Below, in pieces: positions 43,357-52,769 of a stretch of DNA of 64,000 bases (position 1 is the stretch's first letter; each line of letters opens with the position of its first letter). The DNA is from Paenibacillus_AR mesotrionivorans (GTDB taxonomy: Bacteria > Bacillota > Bacilli > Paenibacillales > NBRC-103111). The position numbers and the translations under genes were made by a program. The DNA lies in the NCBI RefSeq assembly GCF_046098205.1, contig NZ_JBJURJ010000010.1:186001-250000 (forward strand), given 5' to 3'. Under the pieces are notes generated by a model. The model was given only the letters and a program-made list of their open reading frames with translations, had not been told where the DNA came from and ran no database searches.

Positions 43357-45915
43357 TTATTCCACCACAACATGGGCAGCGGGGAGTCCCGCCGAGGAGA
43401 CAGCCGCCACAAATCCCGCCCCAGGCTTCACTTCTGCGAAGATGGCAGCCCGACCGTTGGCCAGCTGCACCAGGCGGCTGCCCCGGGTGGTGCCCAGATT
43501 ATCCAGCAGCCTGCCGTCACCCGCCCCGGAGAATCGCACGAAGCAGGCGGCATCGGCGCAATACACCCCATTTGTGTCGTAAGCCTCCGCCTCCAGCAGC
43601 ACCCGGTCCTCCGCCACCCGGCGGGCGGTCAGCCGGAGCTGGGCCGGTGCCGACCAAACAGCCGTCTGGTAATGCAGCTGCGCCTGATCCTCCACAGCCG
43701 CTTCTAACCCTACAGTGGTGCCATTCCCCGCTCCGGTGTTGGCGCTGTCGTTCTTGCCGAGGGTACCGCCCCAGCCTAAAGCCTTCAGTTCATTGCTTCC
43801 CTCCGGCAGCAGCACATCCCACCGCAGACCGGCGCAGGGGAAATCCTGGCTGTTCCGCTCCTTCACCCCTTGGCTTTCACCGTTGACGAACAGTTCCACA
43901 AAGCGGCAGTTGGAGTAGACCCGAACCCGCTTCTTTTCCCCTTCCTTGCCCCAGCGTACCTTCCAGGAGTGCCCGTAAATCCGCACCATCGGCTCCGTGC
44001 TCCAGTAGGACTGGAACACGTAAAAGGCTTCTTTTTTGGTCAAATCCCGCTCCACAACACCCTTCTGGTTCACATACGGCACCGGATTGTCCGGGCGGAC
44101 CGGGGTGGAGAAATCCTTGAACACCCATTGGGCGGTACCCGTCAGCCAGCCCATGGTTTCCTGGCATTTCAGATGCCAATCGATAAGATCGCAGAAGTAG
44201 GTTTCCGACCAGTCCCCCAGCACCGAAACCCGGGGATCACCGCCGGACATCAGGAAATCCCCGTCCCGCTCCTCCGCAGTCGTCCCTGAGGCAATCTCAG
44301 CAAAGCCCGTGTACGGCTTTTCCACATGGCGTCCCGCCATATTGTCCGCGCCCCATTCCATATGGAAGAAACGGTCGGTCTGCTCGAATTCATTCCGGGT
44401 ATAGGTTTCATATTGGGTATAGATGCCCCTGTACCACCCGGCCCAGATGGAGGGGGAATAGACGTCGACGATATCCTTGCAGAATTCGCAGCGCCGGATG
44501 GCCGTCACCCGGGAGTCATCCAGATGATGGGAGAGCTCATGCAGCTCCTTCATAAACCCGCGGATAGCTTCCTTGTCAAAATAGTCGTAGTCCCCCTCCC
44601 AGTCGTTCTCGTTGCCCAGCCCCCAGATGATGACGGACGGGTGGTTGTAATGCTGGTTGATCATAGCCCGGAGCATGTCCCGGCATTGCGTCTTATACGC
44701 CTCATTGCCCAGTCCGCCGCGGCACCAGGGAATCTCCTCCCATACCAGGAGGCCCAGCTCGTCGCACAGCTCCAGCACCAGCCGGGATTGCTGGTAATGC
44801 CCCAGCCGGATGAAGTTGGTACCCATCTCCTTCACCAGCTGCATCTCGGCGCGGATCAGCTCCTCCGTCATGGCCGCCCCAACTCCGGCATGATCCTCAT
44901 GGCGTTGGGTGCCGTTCAGAAGAAGCCGTTGGCCGTTTAAGCGGAAAGGACCCTTTTCCACAAATTCAAAATGCCGCACCCCAAAACGCTCTGCCACCCC
45001 CGTGTCTCCGGATGCTCCGGTGAGGGTAACCTCGCATGTGTACATGGACGGCTGGTCAGGGCTCCATAGCTCGGGCTCCTCCAGGACAAAGGAAGCCAGC
45101 TCCTCCATCCCGTCTTGCGGCAGGCTGCACGCCTTCTCAAACCGCCGGATTTCCGCTCCCGAAGGATCGCGGATAACCGCAGTCAGCCGGGTTTCGCCGG
45201 TTAGGCCTTCAGGATTGTACAGCCTGGCCCGGACGGAGATTTTCGCGCGGAAGCCGGGTTGTGCCGTTGATGTGTTGTTTGCTCCGGCCGCGTCCGTCCC
45301 CGCGTCTCCGGTGGCTAACGCGGATGCCGGGGCTGCCTCTTTTTCACCGACGCCACTTTTCGCCTCCGTCCTCACCTCCACATGCACCCGTTCCAGGGAT
45401 ACCGCCGGCACATACACCAGATGCACATGGCGGTAGATGCCCCCATACAGGTTAAAATCGCTGATATCCGAGGGCACTGTCTGCAGATCCCGGGAATTAT
45501 CCGCCACTACGGCCAGCGGAACACACTCTCCATACAAGGGATGCTGCCGGATGCGCTCCACCGCCTCCGTAATATCTACCGTAAATTCATCGTACCCGCC
45601 GTTATGCCGGGCGACCTCCTCGGTATGAATGAACACCGCCGATTTTTGGCCCACTCCCTCAAAATGAAGCAGCGTCCGCCCGCCGGGATACGGATTGTTG
45701 ACCTGGAGCCGGGTCCGGTACCAGCCCTCTCCCTGGTAATATTTCACGTCCGGATCAACGCCGTCGTGGCTATTGAAGCAATGGGGCAGGTACACCCTCT
45801 CCCACGGCAGATGAAAGAAGCTGTTAGGCAGCTTATCCGCCCGCCAGACCTCCCAAATTCCGCCCAACCCGCCTCTGTAATGCTCCCAGCCCTCTGTCAG
45901 TGTAATGGATTGCAT
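43357..45915 (-). CDS. Glycoside hydrolase family 2 (beta-galactosidase/beta-glucuronidase type)
   Basis: The product has 852 residues from the ATG at 45915, seven bases after AGGAGG; an ATG at 45933 would overlap that site. The order is an N-terminal sugar-binding jelly roll (~40-180, ending VPSDISDFNLYGGIYRHVHL), an Ig-like domain (~180-315), and a TIM barrel (~320-620). In the barrel, Asn435-Glu436 of WGLGNENDW are the acid/base pair and the Glu in FFHMEWGADNMAG is the probable nucleophile. C-terminal Ig-like domains follow. There is no signal peptide, so it is cytosolic. Two low-complexity inserts (ASALATGDAGTDAAGANNTS and NDSANTGAGNGTT) are unusual. It hydrolyses a terminal beta-linked sugar from imported oligosaccharides; the exact sugar is not assignable. 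It is divergent from an AraC regulator. Confidence 0.93.
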   Translation of the reverse strand: MQSITLTEGWEHYRGGLGGIWEVWRADKLPNSFFHLPWERVYLPHCFNSHDGVDPDVKYYQGEGWYRTRLQVNNPYPGGRTLLHFEGVGQKSAVFIHTEEVARHNGGYDEFTVDITEAVERIRQHPLYGECVPLAVVADNSRDLQTVPSDISDFNLYGGIYRHVHLVYVPAVSLERVHVEVRTEAKSGVGEKEAAPASALATGDAGTDAAGANNTSTAQPGFRAKISVRARLYNPEGLTGETRLTAVIRDPSGAEIRRFEKACSLPQDGMEELASFVLEEPELWSPDQPSMYTCEVTLTGASGDTGVAERFGVRHFEFVEKGPFRLNGQRLLLNGTQRHEDHAGVGAAMTEELIRAEMQLVKEMGTNFIRLGHYQQSRLVLELCDELGLLVWEEIPWCRGGLGNEAYKTQCRDMLRAMINQHYNHPSVIIWGLGNENDWEGDYDYFDKEAIRGFMKELHELSHHLDDSRVTAIRRCEFCKDIVDVYSPSIWAGWYRGIYTQYETYTRNEFEQTDRFFHMEWGADNMAGRHVEKPYTGFAEIASGTTAEERDGDFLMSGGDPRVSVLGDWSETYFCDLIDWHLKCQETMGWLTGTAQWVFKDFSTPVRPDNPVPYVNQKGVVERDLTKKEAFYVFQSYWSTEPMVRIYGHSWKVRWGKEGEKKRVRVYSNCRFVELFVNGESQGVKERNSQDFPCAGLRWDVLLPEGSNELKALGWGGTLGKNDSANTGAGNGTTVGLEAAVEDQAQLHYQTAVWSAPAQLRLTARRVAEDRVLLEAEAYDTNGVYCADAACFVRFSGAGDGRLLDNLGTTRGSRLVQLANGRAAIFAEVKPGAGFVAAVSSAGLPAAHVVVE

Positions 45916-46027
45916 CGTACATTCCTCCTTCATCTATAATTGAATCTTACCAGAGGGGAAGTCTGCAAAGTCCGGGTCTATTATGATAAAATGTTGTTAC
46001 ATTACGGTGAGGACGGCGAATATACGT

Positions 46028-46900
46028 ATGAAAATTCTCAACTACCTGAACCTGAACCAGCATCCGGTGCAATGCTCCTTCCGGGTAGACCGGACCCGGC
46101 AGTTCTCCGAGATTTACCATGCCCATCAAGGCATGGAGCTGCTGTTTGTCCATGAGGGTACGATCCGGGTCGTGGTAAACCGCCAGATAGTTGACCTGAC
46201 GGCAGGCAATCTGGTGGTGTTCCGTCCCTTCCAGCTCCACCGGGTGATTATGCGGACAGAGCCGGGCGGTGCTTATATCCGTACCCTGCTGGTATTCGAG
46301 CCGGGAGAGCTGGCGGAGCGCCTGGAAGCCTTCCCCTCCCTGCGCCAATTCCTCCAGCGGCTGTGGAAGGAGCCCCTGCAGCAGCAGGTGTTCCAGAACC
46401 TGCCGCTTGCGAGGACAGTGGACAAGCTGGAGGAGTACCGGCAGCGGATGGAGTCTGCGGCGCAGGCAGAGCTCTTAGAGGAGCAGATGCTCTGTCTGAC
46501 AGATATGCTGGGGCATCTGAAGCGTCATGAGGAGCCGGAGCTGCTGCTTCACCGGCTTCCCCCGCCCCAGGGCTCCGCCGTGGCGGAGCAGGTGATGGAA
46601 TGGCTCGAGGCGAACTTCGCCGAGCCCTTCTCGCTGGAGCAGCTGGCCCAGGCGGTCCATCTGACGCCCAGCCACGTCTCCGCTGCTTTCCGCCAAGCAG
46701 TGGGCAGCACCATCACGGACTACCTCACGGCCGTCCGGGTGCGCCAGGCCTGTCTCCTGCTGCGGACCGGGGACAAAAGCGTGGAGGAAATCGGCCAGGC
46801 CGTCGGCCTCCAGAACACCTCCTACTTTTGCCAGATGTTCCGCAAGCATGTGGGCTTAAGCCCCCACCGGTTCCGGCGCTCCTTCCAGAGGACGGAGTAG
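46028..46900 (+). CDS. AraC-family regulator with cupin sensor domain
   Basis: The product has 290 residues from the ATG at 46028. An upstream in-frame ATG at 45983 lies inside a TATGATAAAATG promoter-like element, so it is probably not used. The N-terminal cupin (~25-110) has IYHAHQGMELLFVHEGTIRV and DLTAGNLVVFRPFQLHRVI. The C-terminal AraC helix-turn-helix pair (~190-290) has FSLEQLAQAVHLTPSHVSAA, KSVEEIGQAVGLQNTSYFCQ and MFRKHVGLSPHRFRRSF. It probably binds a sugar and controls the divergent GH2 gene, whose start is 112 bases away. Confidence 0.92.
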   Translation: MKILNYLNLNQHPVQCSFRVDRTRQFSEIYHAHQGMELLFVHEGTIRVVVNRQIVDLTAGNLVVFRPFQLHRVIMRTEPGGAYIRTLLVFEPGELAERLEAFPSLRQFLQRLWKEPLQQQVFQNLPLARTVDKLEEYRQRMESAAQAELLEEQMLCLTDMLGHLKRHEEPELLLHRLPPPQGSAVAEQVMEWLEANFAEPFSLEQLAQAVHLTPSHVSAAFRQAVGSTITDYLTAVRVRQACLLLRTGDKSVEEIGQAVGLQNTSYFCQMFRKHVGLSPHRFRRSFQRTE

Positions 46901-46975
46901 AGGGTGCTCTTCCTCCCGGCCTGTAGCAGAAAAATGCTTCCGCAAGCTCCCGTATCATGGTCGGCGTCTACGCAG

Positions 46976-47168
46976 GATAGCGGAAACGGATTTCCGCTAT
47001 TCTCCCGCTGCACCATGCCGGCACCGCAATAACGGAAGCAAATTCCCGCTATCGCGCAGGTTCCCCCCGCAGATGGGCCCCAGGAGGAGCAATAGCGGAA
47101 ATTCCTTTCCGCTATTGCCCCGTAGCAGACATGCTGGGCCGCATAACGGAAAATACCTTCCGTTATTC
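46976..47168. repeat. Array of palindromic units (AGCGGAAA...TTTCCGCTAT family)
   Basis: Four hairpin units are separated by filler: GATAGCGGAAACGGATTTCC-GCTAT, AATAACGGAAGCAAATTCCC-GCTAT, AATAGCGGAAATTCCTTTCC-GCTATT and ATAACGGAAAATACCTTCCG-TTATT. The arms are conserved, the loops and spacers are not. No gene is visible between 46901 and 47284. Confidence 0.85.
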
Positions 47169-47204
47169 CATAGGAGCGGCTGACGCTGCCCTTTTACTTC
47201 AACC

Positions 47205-47244
47205 AACGAAAAAAGCCCCTCCCGCGGAAATGCGGAAGGGGCTT
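47205..47244 (-). terminator. Terminator of the Bax-inhibitor-1 gene
   Basis: AAGCCCCT and AGGGGCTT pair with an inner GC stem. On the minus strand the hairpin is followed by TTTTTTCG, 41 bases after the stop codon. Confidence 0.85.
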
Positions 47245-47284
47245 GCTGTCATTTTAACCAGATAGGTATTTTCCCCACCAAACC

Positions 47285-47956
47285 TTAGTCGTCGGAGCTG
47301 AGGATACCCAGGATGCGCAGCACGTACAGGAACAGGTTGATGAAGTCCAGGTAAAGGCACATCACGGCCAGCGGAATCATTTCGTCGGAGAGGCCCTGCC
47401 GGTAGCGGGAGATGTCATACAGGATATAGCCGGAGAAAATCAGCACACCCAGCACGGAGATGCCCAGGCCCAAACCGCCGCCGAAGCCGCCGGTGAACAT
47501 GCCCACCAGGCTGAACCCTACCAGAGTGAACAGGCCGATGGTCAGCATGCCGCCCAGGAAGCTGAAATCCCGCTTGGAGAAATACGCGTAGAAGGACAGC
47601 GCGGCAAAACCCGCAGCCGTTACGGAGAAGGCGGTCAGCACCAGCGAGTTGCCGCCGATATTGGCGTAATGGGCAATCGTCGGGTACAGCGTTACGCCGC
47701 TTATGAAGGTAAAGGCGAACACAAAGGGGTAGCCGATGGCTTTTTTGCCTCTGCGGATCCAGAACGCCGAAATCACCATGACGAACTCCACCACCACCAG
47801 CGGCAGGAACAGCGCAGGGGGAACCATGGTTCCGATAGCCGTGCCGATGAAGGAGATGAGGACCGAAATCGTAAACATACGCATGAGCTTGTGGAACGGA
47901 TCGTTATACGCTTCCCGTTCCATGTCCACCGCAATCGGGCGGGATTGAACATCCAT
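47285..47956 (-). CDS. Bax inhibitor-1/YccA-family membrane protein
   Basis: The product has 223 residues with seven predicted transmembrane helices, e.g. FTISVLISFIGTAIGTMVPP, FLPLVVVEFVMVISAFWI and MLTIGLFTLVGFSLVGMF. The C-terminal signature (LGVLIFSGYILYDISRYRQG and MIPLAVMCLYLDFINLFLYV) contains the Asp residues that form the pH-sensing pair in the Bacillus homologue YetJ, a Ca2+ leak channel. AAAGGTGG precedes the ATG. The protein may release Ca2+ or H+ across the membrane. It is monocistronic, with its own terminator. Confidence 0.93.
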   Translation of the reverse strand: MDVQSRPIAVDMEREAYNDPFHKLMRMFTISVLISFIGTAIGTMVPPALFLPLVVVEFVMVISAFWIRRGKKAIGYPFVFAFTFISGVTLYPTIAHYANIGGNSLVLTAFSVTAAGFAALSFYAYFSKRDFSFLGGMLTIGLFTLVGFSLVGMFTGGFGGGLGLGISVLGVLIFSGYILYDISRYRQGLSDEMIPLAVMCLYLDFINLFLYVLRILGILSSDD

Positions 47957-48148
47957 TTTGAAAATCCACCTTTCGGTTCGAATATGAGCCTTGCAAATTA
48001 TCCTTTTACCATTGTATCACAAAAGCCTGCCATTTTATTACCTGTCCCTAAAGGAAGCTTACCGGGCAAACTCCACATCTTAGCATAGGTCCGTTTCAGG
48101 GAACCCATACTATAACCATTCCAACTATCGGGAAAGGAGGGAAACGCA

Positions 48149-48277
48149 ATGGGGGTTATGGTGGATTTTGTGCGGAATCACTGGCTGTTCCTGGCTCTAG
48201 TGGTTGGTTCAGGCGCTGCAGTGGCCTTTGTCTGGAGCCACAAACAACGGCTGTTCTACAACAAACCGGAGCCGTAA
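48149..48277 (+). CDS. 42-residue single-span membrane miniprotein
   Basis: The ATG at 48149 follows a near-perfect GGAAAGGAGGG. The frame encodes 42 residues: a short amphipathic start (MGVMVDFVRNHW), one transmembrane helix (LFLALVVGSGAAVAFVW) and a basic tail (SHKQRLFYNKPEP), implying N-out/C-in topology by the positive-inside rule. I do not recognise a family. The strong ribosome site, clean hydrophobic segment and stop placed just before the convergent MFS gene make it credible. Confidence 0.65.
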   Translation: MGVMVDFVRNHWLFLALVVGSGAAVAFVWSHKQRLFYNKPEP

Positions 48278-48290
48278 GCGGCTGGTCCGG

Positions 48291-49496
48291 TCACAGTTCC
48301 GCCGATTCCTGCGGATTGGCGTAGTCTGTAGTTTTGTTTTTTCGCGGCGGCTTGAGCAAGAGCGTTCCTCCCAGCAGAAAAGCCCCGCTTACATAGAAGA
48401 CCGAAACCAGCCCCAGGGATGCCCCCACCAGTCCAAAAAACAGCGGCGCCGTAAATTGCGAGATCCGGTTCATAAACAGCCGCAGCCCCAAAACCTCACC
48501 CGTTCTCGATTTCGGGGAGGAGTTATACGCCACCGTCATGGAGATCGGCTGCCCGCAGCCCAGCCCTAACCCCATCAGCACACTCCAGATGCCCAGCCAT
48601 ACCGGATGGGATGTGAAGGCTACCAGCAGGAAGGCCGCTCCGGAGACCAGAATGGACCCGATGAGAATGCCGTTATGGGAAAATTTCTGCAGCAGCCGGG
48701 ACATAAAGAACCGCACCAGCACCATAGACAGCCCCTGTATGGACAAAATCCAGCCTACCGTGGAGACGGAAATGCCCTCTCCCGTTGCATACAGGGGAAA
48801 ATACGCGGTGAAAATCTCCCGGGAGTACAGGGCCAGAGCATTGCCGATCAAGGCCCGAAGCAGGTCGGCATTCTTCAACAGGACCAGGGAATCCGTCAGC
48901 CCCACCTTCAGCTGCTGCTTGTTCCGCTTCTGTCCGGGCAGCCTCCAGGCAAATAGAAAAGAACCCCCGAATACGGCCAGAGCGCTAGCGAACACAGCAG
49001 AATACGAAATATGGCTGATCAGATAACCCGCCGTTACCGGCCCCAGGAATGCGCCAAGGGAATTGGCGGTGCTGAACCAGCCGTAATAATCATCCCGTTT
49101 GCCTTCGGGGGCGGCGTGGCCAAGGGCATTTTGGAGAGAGATAGCAATGAAGATGCTGGAAAATCCCGTGATCAGCTGGGACACGTATAAGGCCCACAGA
49201 GAAGGAAAAAACCAGGGCAGTGCCATGCCGATGCCGCAGCCCACCATACCGAACAGCACCGGCAGCCGGTCGCCGAAGCGGTCGGCTATTTTGCCTGCGG
49301 AGATGGAGAAGAACATGGGGAGAAAGGCGTAGCAGGCGGTGAGCACCCCCATATCCAGCGTGGATGCCCCCAGAGAGGCGGCGTACAGGGGCACAGCCGG
49401 TCTGGATAAATTAAGAATCAGTTGAAACGCAATGCCTAATACCATCACATTCAGAAACATATGCAGCGAACCCTTCTGTCTTCGTCGTCCCTCCAT
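48291..49496 (-). CDS. MFS transporter
   Basis: The product has 401 residues with twelve predicted helices. The helix 2-3 loop motif reads GKIADRFGDRLPVLFGMVGC, the major-facilitator motif A. Helix 5 carries STANSLGAFLGPVTAGYLI, the GP-type motif C of antiporters, suggesting drug or metabolite efflux. GLRLFMNRISQFTAPLFFGL lies in helix 11. It starts 38 bases after a LysR-type regulator gene on the same strand and may be co-transcribed with it. Substrate unknown. Confidence 0.92.
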   Translation of the reverse strand: MEGRRRQKGSLHMFLNVMVLGIAFQLILNLSRPAVPLYAASLGASTLDMGVLTACYAFLPMFFSISAGKIADRFGDRLPVLFGMVGCGIGMALPWFFPSLWALYVSQLITGFSSIFIAISLQNALGHAAPEGKRDDYYGWFSTANSLGAFLGPVTAGYLISHISYSAVFASALAVFGGSFLFAWRLPGQKRNKQQLKVGLTDSLVLLKNADLLRALIGNALALYSREIFTAYFPLYATGEGISVSTVGWILSIQGLSMVLVRFFMSRLLQKFSHNGILIGSILVSGAAFLLVAFTSHPVWLGIWSVLMGLGLGCGQPISMTVAYNSSPKSRTGEVLGLRLFMNRISQFTAPLFFGLVGASLGLVSVFYVSGAFLLGGTLLLKPPRKNKTTDYANPQESAEL

Positions 49497-49534
49497 TGTA
49501 ACGCCGCAGGCAGCAGGGGAAAAATCGTCATTTT

Positions 49535-50431
49535 CTATGGATTTGCATAGAGAGAGGGAATGGATTGGCGGTAGTTAGCCTGGATAAAATGTACAAATGC
49601 CTTTACCGCCGGAAGCTCCAGCAGCTCCTGCCGGTACAGCATCCAGGTGGTCCACAGAATGGCTTCGCTATCCTCTCCGGCCAATGGCAGCCGGTACAGC
49701 TCCCGGTCATCCCCGTCCAGCACAATGGAGGGAACGATAGCGTAGCCCAGATCATTCTGCACCATACGCTTGGCAATCTCCGCATTGTCCACATGCATAA
49801 ACACATTGGAGGGCTGGCTGTAGCGCTGCTTCCACCAGTTCTCGATAATCCGGCTCAGCATCGGGTCCGTGGTAAAGGCGATTCTCCGCCTGTTGGGAAG
49901 CTCCTCCGGATCAATGGGCACGCAGGACAGGATGCACACCTGCTCCTGCTCCAGCATCTCCATGGTATCAGGCCATTGAGGATTGCCCCGGACAATCCCG
50001 ATCTGCTCCTTCTGGCTGGAGACGGAACCGACCAAATCCTGGCTTAGCGCCGTGGAAATATCGAATTCCACTAAGGGGTACTGCTGGGAGAAGCGCCGCA
50101 GCACATCCGGCAGCCGGTACAGCGCCACTGACCGGGATACCCCCAATCGAAGTGTGCCCCGCACCTCACCCTGACCTTGAGCCAGCTCCTCCTTCATCTC
50201 CCCCCACCGCTTCAGCATCTCCCTGGCGTACTCCACCAGCCGGTCCCCTTGCCCGGTGAACTCGATGCCCCGCCTGCCGCGGTACACCAGAAGAGGTACC
50301 CCCAGCTCCCGCTCCAGCTGCTGCAGCCTGTAGGTCAGGGAGGGCTGGGACAGGAACATCCGCTCCGCCGTCCGGGTAATATTGCGCTCCTGGGCCAACA
50401 TATCCAGTATTGTCCAATCCTTTTCGTCCAT
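49535..50431 (-). CDS. LysR-type transcriptional regulator
   Basis: The product has 298 residues. The N-terminal winged helix (MDEKDWTILDMLAQERNITR and TAERMFLSQPSLTYRLQQLE, then RELGVPLLVYRGRRGIEFT) is a standard LysR domain. From ~90 (GEVRGTLRLGVSRSVALYRL) comes the periplasmic-binding-protein-like effector domain of two lobes. It lies directly upstream of the MFS transporter on the same strand, so it probably regulates that transporter in response to its substrate. Confidence 0.94.
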   Translation of the reverse strand: MDEKDWTILDMLAQERNITRTAERMFLSQPSLTYRLQQLERELGVPLLVYRGRRGIEFTGQGDRLVEYAREMLKRWGEMKEELAQGQGEVRGTLRLGVSRSVALYRLPDVLRRFSQQYPLVEFDISTALSQDLVGSVSSQKEQIGIVRGNPQWPDTMEMLEQEQVCILSCVPIDPEELPNRRRIAFTTDPMLSRIIENWWKQRYSQPSNVFMHVDNAEIAKRMVQNDLGYAIVPSIVLDGDDRELYRLPLAGEDSEAILWTTWMLYRQELLELPAVKAFVHFIQANYRQSIPSLYANP

Positions 50432-50509
50432 GGTCGCGGTTCCTTTTTTTCTTACCAGTATACCAAAAAAATCAGTCCCTCACGCTTCGGCAAAGCCAAA
50501 CAGTACATC

Positions 50510-50541
50510 AAAAAAGCGGCCCCGCATAGGAGAACCGCTTT
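50510..50541 (-). terminator. Terminator at the end of the purine operon
   Basis: On the minus strand AAAGCGG-TTCTCC pairs with GGGG-CCGCTTT and is followed by TTTTGATG. It is 32 bases beyond the purD stop codon. Confidence 0.8.
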
Positions 50542-50572
50542 ATGATCAGGCCGTTTGTTCAGATAAACAGGA

Positions 50573-51841
50573 TTATCCCTTCAGTGCCTTCGCTGCGATA
50601 TCCGTCCGGTAATGGGCGCCGTCGAAGCCGATTTTGCGCACCTCGGCGTAGACGTTCTCCCGGGCTTCGGCAATGTCCTTGCCCAGTCCGACCACGTTCA
50701 GCACACGGCCTCCGGCGGTGACAATTTCTCCGCTCTGGCCAAGCGCTGTTCCGGCGTGGAATACCATGGCCTCAGGGCTTATTTGATCCAAACCGCTGAT
50801 GGTGAGACCGGTGGGATAGGAGCCCGGATAACCGGGGGAAGCCAGTACGACGCAAACCGCAGCTTCATCGGTCCATTCGATGTCCAATTGATCCAAAGTG
50901 CCGTCCAGGGTAGCCAGCATAATATCCACCAGATCCGTTTTCAGCTTGGGCAAAAGCACCTGGGTTTCCGGATCGCCAAAGCGGGCGTTGAACTCGATGG
51001 TTTTGACACCTTTATTGGTCAGCATCAGTCCGGCGTACAGAATGCCCTTGAAGGGGCGGCCTTCCTTGACCAGGGCCTCGGCCATGGGGCGCACAATGTT
51101 GGCCAGCGCCTCCTCCACCACCGACTCGGGGATATGCGGCAGCGGGGAATAAGTGCCCATACCGCCGGTGTTGGGGCCTTGATCGTTGTCGAAAACCTGC
51201 TTGTGGTCCTGGGAGGGAGCCATGGGCTTCACGGTGGTGCCGTCCACGAAGGATAACAGGGACATTTCCTGTCCCTCAAGGAATTCCTCGATGACCACAC
51301 TGCTGCCGGAGGCGCCGAACACCTTGTCCAAGAGGATGCTTTTCAGGGCTTCCTCCGCCTCTTCTACTGTTTTGGCCACGATGACACCCTTGCCTGCGGC
51401 CAGCCCGTCAGCCTTCACCACAATTGGCGCGCCTTGGGCACGCACATAGGCCACTGCCTCGTCGTAGCCGGTGAAGCTGGCATAGGCGGCCGTGGGAATG
51501 CCGTATTGGATCATCAGCTGTTTGGTGAACACCTTGCTGCCTTCGATGAGGGCGGCGTTTTGGCGGGGGCCGTAAGCGGTGATGCCCTTCGCCTCCAGAT
51601 GGTCCACCAGCCCGGCCACCAGCGGATCGTCAGGGGCAACCATGACCAGATCGATTTTTTGCTCCAACGCAAAAGCGCTGATCTTCTCGAACTCCAGCTC
51701 CTTGATGGGCACACATTCCGCCAAGGAGGCGATGCCGCCGTTGCCCGGAGCGCAGTACAGCTTGGATACCTTGGGGCTTTTGGCCAGCACCCACAAAATG
51801 GCATGCTCCCGGCCGCCTTTGCCAATGACTAAAATCCGCAT
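50573..51841 (-). CDS. purD: Phosphoribosylamine-glycine ligase
   Basis: The product has 422 residues from the ATG at 51841, seven bases after AAGGAGT; a GTG two codons upstream is less likely. The N-domain start is MRILVIGKGGREHAILW. ATP-grasp features are GSKVFTKQLMIQYGIPTAAY, PIVVKADGLAAGKGVIV, FLEGQEMSLLSFVDG and GGMGTYSPLPHIP, with the metal site in IEFNARFGDPETQVLLPKL. It joins glycine to phosphoribosylamine, step 2 of purine synthesis. It is the last gene of the operon and starts two bases after the cyclohydrolase gene. Confidence 0.98.
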   Translation of the reverse strand: MRILVIGKGGREHAILWVLAKSPKVSKLYCAPGNGGIASLAECVPIKELEFEKISAFALEQKIDLVMVAPDDPLVAGLVDHLEAKGITAYGPRQNAALIEGSKVFTKQLMIQYGIPTAAYASFTGYDEAVAYVRAQGAPIVVKADGLAAGKGVIVAKTVEEAEEALKSILLDKVFGASGSSVVIEEFLEGQEMSLLSFVDGTTVKPMAPSQDHKQVFDNDQGPNTGGMGTYSPLPHIPESVVEEALANIVRPMAEALVKEGRPFKGILYAGLMLTNKGVKTIEFNARFGDPETQVLLPKLKTDLVDIMLATLDGTLDQLDIEWTDEAAVCVVLASPGYPGSYPTGLTISGLDQISPEAMVFHAGTALGQSGEIVTAGGRVLNVVGLGKDIAEARENVYAEVRKIGFDGAHYRTDIAAKALKG

Positions 51842-51843
51842 GG

Positions 51844-52587
51844 TCACGACTCCTTATTTATGATGACAAGTCCGGTTTCACCGCTGTTCCGGCGGATGGT
51901 TTTGACCAGCAGGGAAATGCGGTTGTCCGGATTGAGCAGGCTCCAGTAGGTGTTGGCGATGGTTTCCGCGTTACCGCGCAAAGGCACCAGCCGGGGCTCT
52001 CCGGTGAAGGAGGGCAGCGGATTGCCGTCGCCTTCATAGGTGTGGATGCAGTGGCCAAAGCCGGGCAGCGCTTTTTCGTAGGTGTAGGTGTGGCGCAGGG
52101 TCTGGTCCTCGGTGTTGCCGGCGGACTTCAGGATGGACAGCTTGTAGGCAAACTGGCTGTCCGCCAGATCCGTGAACCCGCTGATCCGCGGGGTGAAGTT
52201 GGGGCCGTCCGGCTCATAGGTCCGGGTGGTCAAGGCACCCTCGAAGCTGCCGCCATGCTGGAGCGCTTCGTGGATGGTGTCCGTCTGGTCACCGTTGGTG
52301 ACGATATGGGCACCGCCCAGATGCTTCAGCGGATAGTAGATAATCAACGACGGGTCGGTAAGCTTGGCGGGATCGCGGGCCTCCGTCCGCAGAAAGCCGT
52401 TGTCCTCGGCGATAAACACCCGGTTGCGGCTGTTTTCGCTGCGTCCCATAATCCAGTACACCTGAACATACTGCTCTCCGTCCTCGGACAAGCCGATGAC
52501 GATGCCCCGGCCGGGGTACGAGTTGTTCTGAAGCTCATTCAGATAAGCATCCGCAAGCGCGGCTCTATTGGTATGGTTGGTTGTCAT
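51844..52587 (-). CDS. purO: IMP cyclohydrolase, PurO-type
   Basis: The product has 247 residues from the ATG at 52587, behind GAAGGAGG; the frame to 52668 is not supported. It shows the archaeal-type IMP cyclohydrolase fold markers rather than the MGS-like domain of PurH: LNELQNNSYPGRGIVIGLSE, QVYWIMGRSENSRNRVF, LIIYYPLKHLGGAHIVTNGD and YEPDGPNFTPRISGF. It closes FAICAR to IMP, the final pathway step. Here it partners the separate AICAR formyltransferase encoded upstream, which lacks the cyclohydrolase domain. The start is 690 bases from that gene, across a repeat array. The symbol follows archaeal usage; the assignment rests on motifs and operon position. Confidence 0.88.
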   Translation of the reverse strand: MTTNHTNRAALADAYLNELQNNSYPGRGIVIGLSEDGEQYVQVYWIMGRSENSRNRVFIAEDNGFLRTEARDPAKLTDPSLIIYYPLKHLGGAHIVTNGDQTDTIHEALQHGGSFEGALTTRTYEPDGPNFTPRISGFTDLADSQFAYKLSILKSAGNTEDQTLRHTYTYEKALPGFGHCIHTYEGDGNPLPSFTGEPRLVPLRGNAETIANTYWSLLNPDNRISLLVKTIRRNSGETGLVIINKES

Positions 52588-52769
52588 GCCTGGTGCCTCC
52601 TTCTTCAATAATCCTTGCTTGGTCGGTTTCAGCGACTGGCCTGACGGCGTTGTGGATACGTTGGACACGTTAATTGCACCGCCTCATACGAACCAAACTG
52701 GACTCTAATGGTGCTGAAACCTATGCTGTCCGCGACCAATTTTCCCTTGAGTAACCTTCCCAACTCCGC

